Source: Pseudomonadales bacterium
GTDB taxonomy: Bacteria > Pseudomonadota > Gammaproteobacteria > Pseudomonadales > Pseudohongiellaceae
DNA: 6,965 nt
Assembly: GCA_022360535.1 (NCBI GenBank)
Contig: JAKSCP010000353.1
Location: forward strand, 1 to 6,965
Direction: 5' to 3'
Positions within the stretch are counted from its first letter, which is position 1. Each line of letters starts with the position of its first letter. This document shows, one piece after another, positions 6,343 through 6,965 of the stretch. Below the pieces are notes generated by a model that searched no databases, had not been told where the DNA came from, and saw nothing but the letters and a program-made list of their open reading frames with translations. The position numbers and the translations under genes are program-made.

Positions 6343-6965
6343 CTAGTCGGTGGATGAGTCTAGTGTGGAGATCAGCTCTTCGGCTTCTTTCACTTGTTCG
6401 TCGTTACCTTCCGCGACGACTTCTTGCAGGATTTCCTTGGCTCCCTCGATATCCCCCATCTTTTGATAGGCGTAGGCCAGTTCGAGCTTGGTCGCAGTTT
6501 CGTCATCGTCAGAAAGCACCTCGACTTCTTCGACATCGTCTACAGACTCAATCTCAACCTCGTCTTCTTCTGACAGGAATTCCAGATCATCAAGGTCGTC
6601 TTCCTCTTCCTCAACCGGAGCGGGCTCAGGCTCCTCAATGTCATCCAGGTCGATCTCAATATCATCGTCAGCCTCTACTGACTCCTCTGCCGTGGTGCTG
6701 CTTTCCAATTCGGCATCGAGGTCGAGAAAGTCGTCGTCATCATCAGCATCGGAGTCGAGATCGATTTCCACATCAGCTGATTCTGCCGGTTTCTCTTCGT
6801 CGCCCTCATCAACATCGAATTCGTCCAGGTCAAAGTCGAAATCCTCTTCGTCCTCTTGCTTGGCTGCATCAGTGCTAACTGCATGTTCGGTGTCTGCTTC
6901 CCCGACGTCGAAACTGAAATCTTCGTCGGCATCTTCGTCTTCATCCGCGTCCGGCGTTTCTGTCG
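6343..6965 (-). CDS. fimV: FimV C-terminal region, 5' end beyond window
   Basis: These are the last 206 codons of an open frame entering from the right edge. About the first 150 visible residues are extremely acidic, roughly half Asp or Glu, with loosely repeated blocks such as DFDFDLDEFD, VEIDLDSD and IEIDLDDIEE. The tail holds ETATKLELAYAYQKMGDIEG at about 151-170, followed by AKEILQEVVAEGNDEQVKEA, the conserved C-terminal TPR-like motif of FimV that binds partners such as FimL. In Pseudomonas FimV is a polar inner-membrane protein with an N-terminal peptidoglycan-binding LysM domain, needed for twitching motility and type II secretion; those parts are not visible here. Identification rests on the C-terminal motif, the acidic linker and the neighbouring truA. 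There is no terminator between it and truA, so read-through is possible. Confidence 0.88.
   Translation of the reverse strand, partial: TETPDADEDEDADEDFSFDVGEADTEHAVSTDAAKQEDEEDFDFDLDEFDVDEGDEEKPAESADVEIDLDSDADDDDDFLDLDAELESSTTAEESVEADDDIEIDLDDIEEPEPAPVEEEEDDLDDLEFLSEEDEVEIESVDDVEEVEVLSDDDETATKLELAYAYQKMGDIEGAKEILQEVVAEGNDEQVKEAEELISTLDSSTD

Noticed and set aside
6267..6878. 203-codon open frame on the plus strand, opposite fimV and the truA start
   Set aside because: It is antisense to the Asp/Glu-codon-rich FimV tail, giving a biased Arg/Pro/His/Gln-rich product with no recognisable domain. It crosses the truA start and has no supporting promoter or ribosome binding site.

Overview
The window is a stretch of bacterial chromosome carrying eight genes, all on the minus strand. 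Reading in the direction of transcription (high to low coordinates) they are fimV (3' end only), truA, trpF, trpB, trpA, accD, folC and dedD (5' end only). The protein families and their order point to a gammaproteobacterium. The backbone fimV-truA-trpF-accD-folC-dedD resembles the arrangement in Pseudomonas, and a trpF-trpB-trpA block followed by accD is common in other gammaproteobacteria. The FimV tail suggests a lineage with polar, type IV pilus or twitching functions. I cannot assign a genus; a marine or environmental relative of the Pseudomonas/Cellvibrio group is an inference from the gene order and protein flavour only.

Layout: 6965-6343 is the acidic C-terminal tail of FimV. A 47-base gap leads to truA (6295-5444, GTG start), and 39 bases further on comes trpF (5404-4754). 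trpB (4767-3547) overlaps the end of trpF by 14 bases, and trpA (3541-2723) begins 5 bases after trpB. A 33-base gap with a small inverted repeat and a clear Shine-Dalgarno precedes accD (2689-1823, TTG start). folC (1819-533) follows after 3 bases. The only larger gap is 128 bases (532-405). It precedes dedD (404-1, TTG start), which runs off the window just where its SPOR domain should begin. No stretch over 300 bases lacks a gene.

Function: TrpF, TrpB and TrpA carry out late steps of tryptophan synthesis; TrpB and TrpA form the tryptophan synthase complex. AccD is the beta subunit of the acetyl-CoA carboxylase carboxyltransferase, FolC makes dihydrofolate and polyglutamylates folates, TruA modifies tRNA anticodon arms, and DedD and FimV are envelope proteins. 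The tight spacing from truA to folC suggests one transcript with translational coupling. Nothing resembling a terminator, insertion sequence, phage gene, CRISPR, tRNA or rRNA was seen.

This looks like an ordinary conserved housekeeping cluster, and I found no evidence of a new biological system. The points worth a second look are small: several non-ATG starts (accD and dedD with TTG, truA and probably trpB with GTG), the trpF/trpB overlap, an inverted repeat touching the accD ribosome binding site, and the uncharacterised dedD leader.
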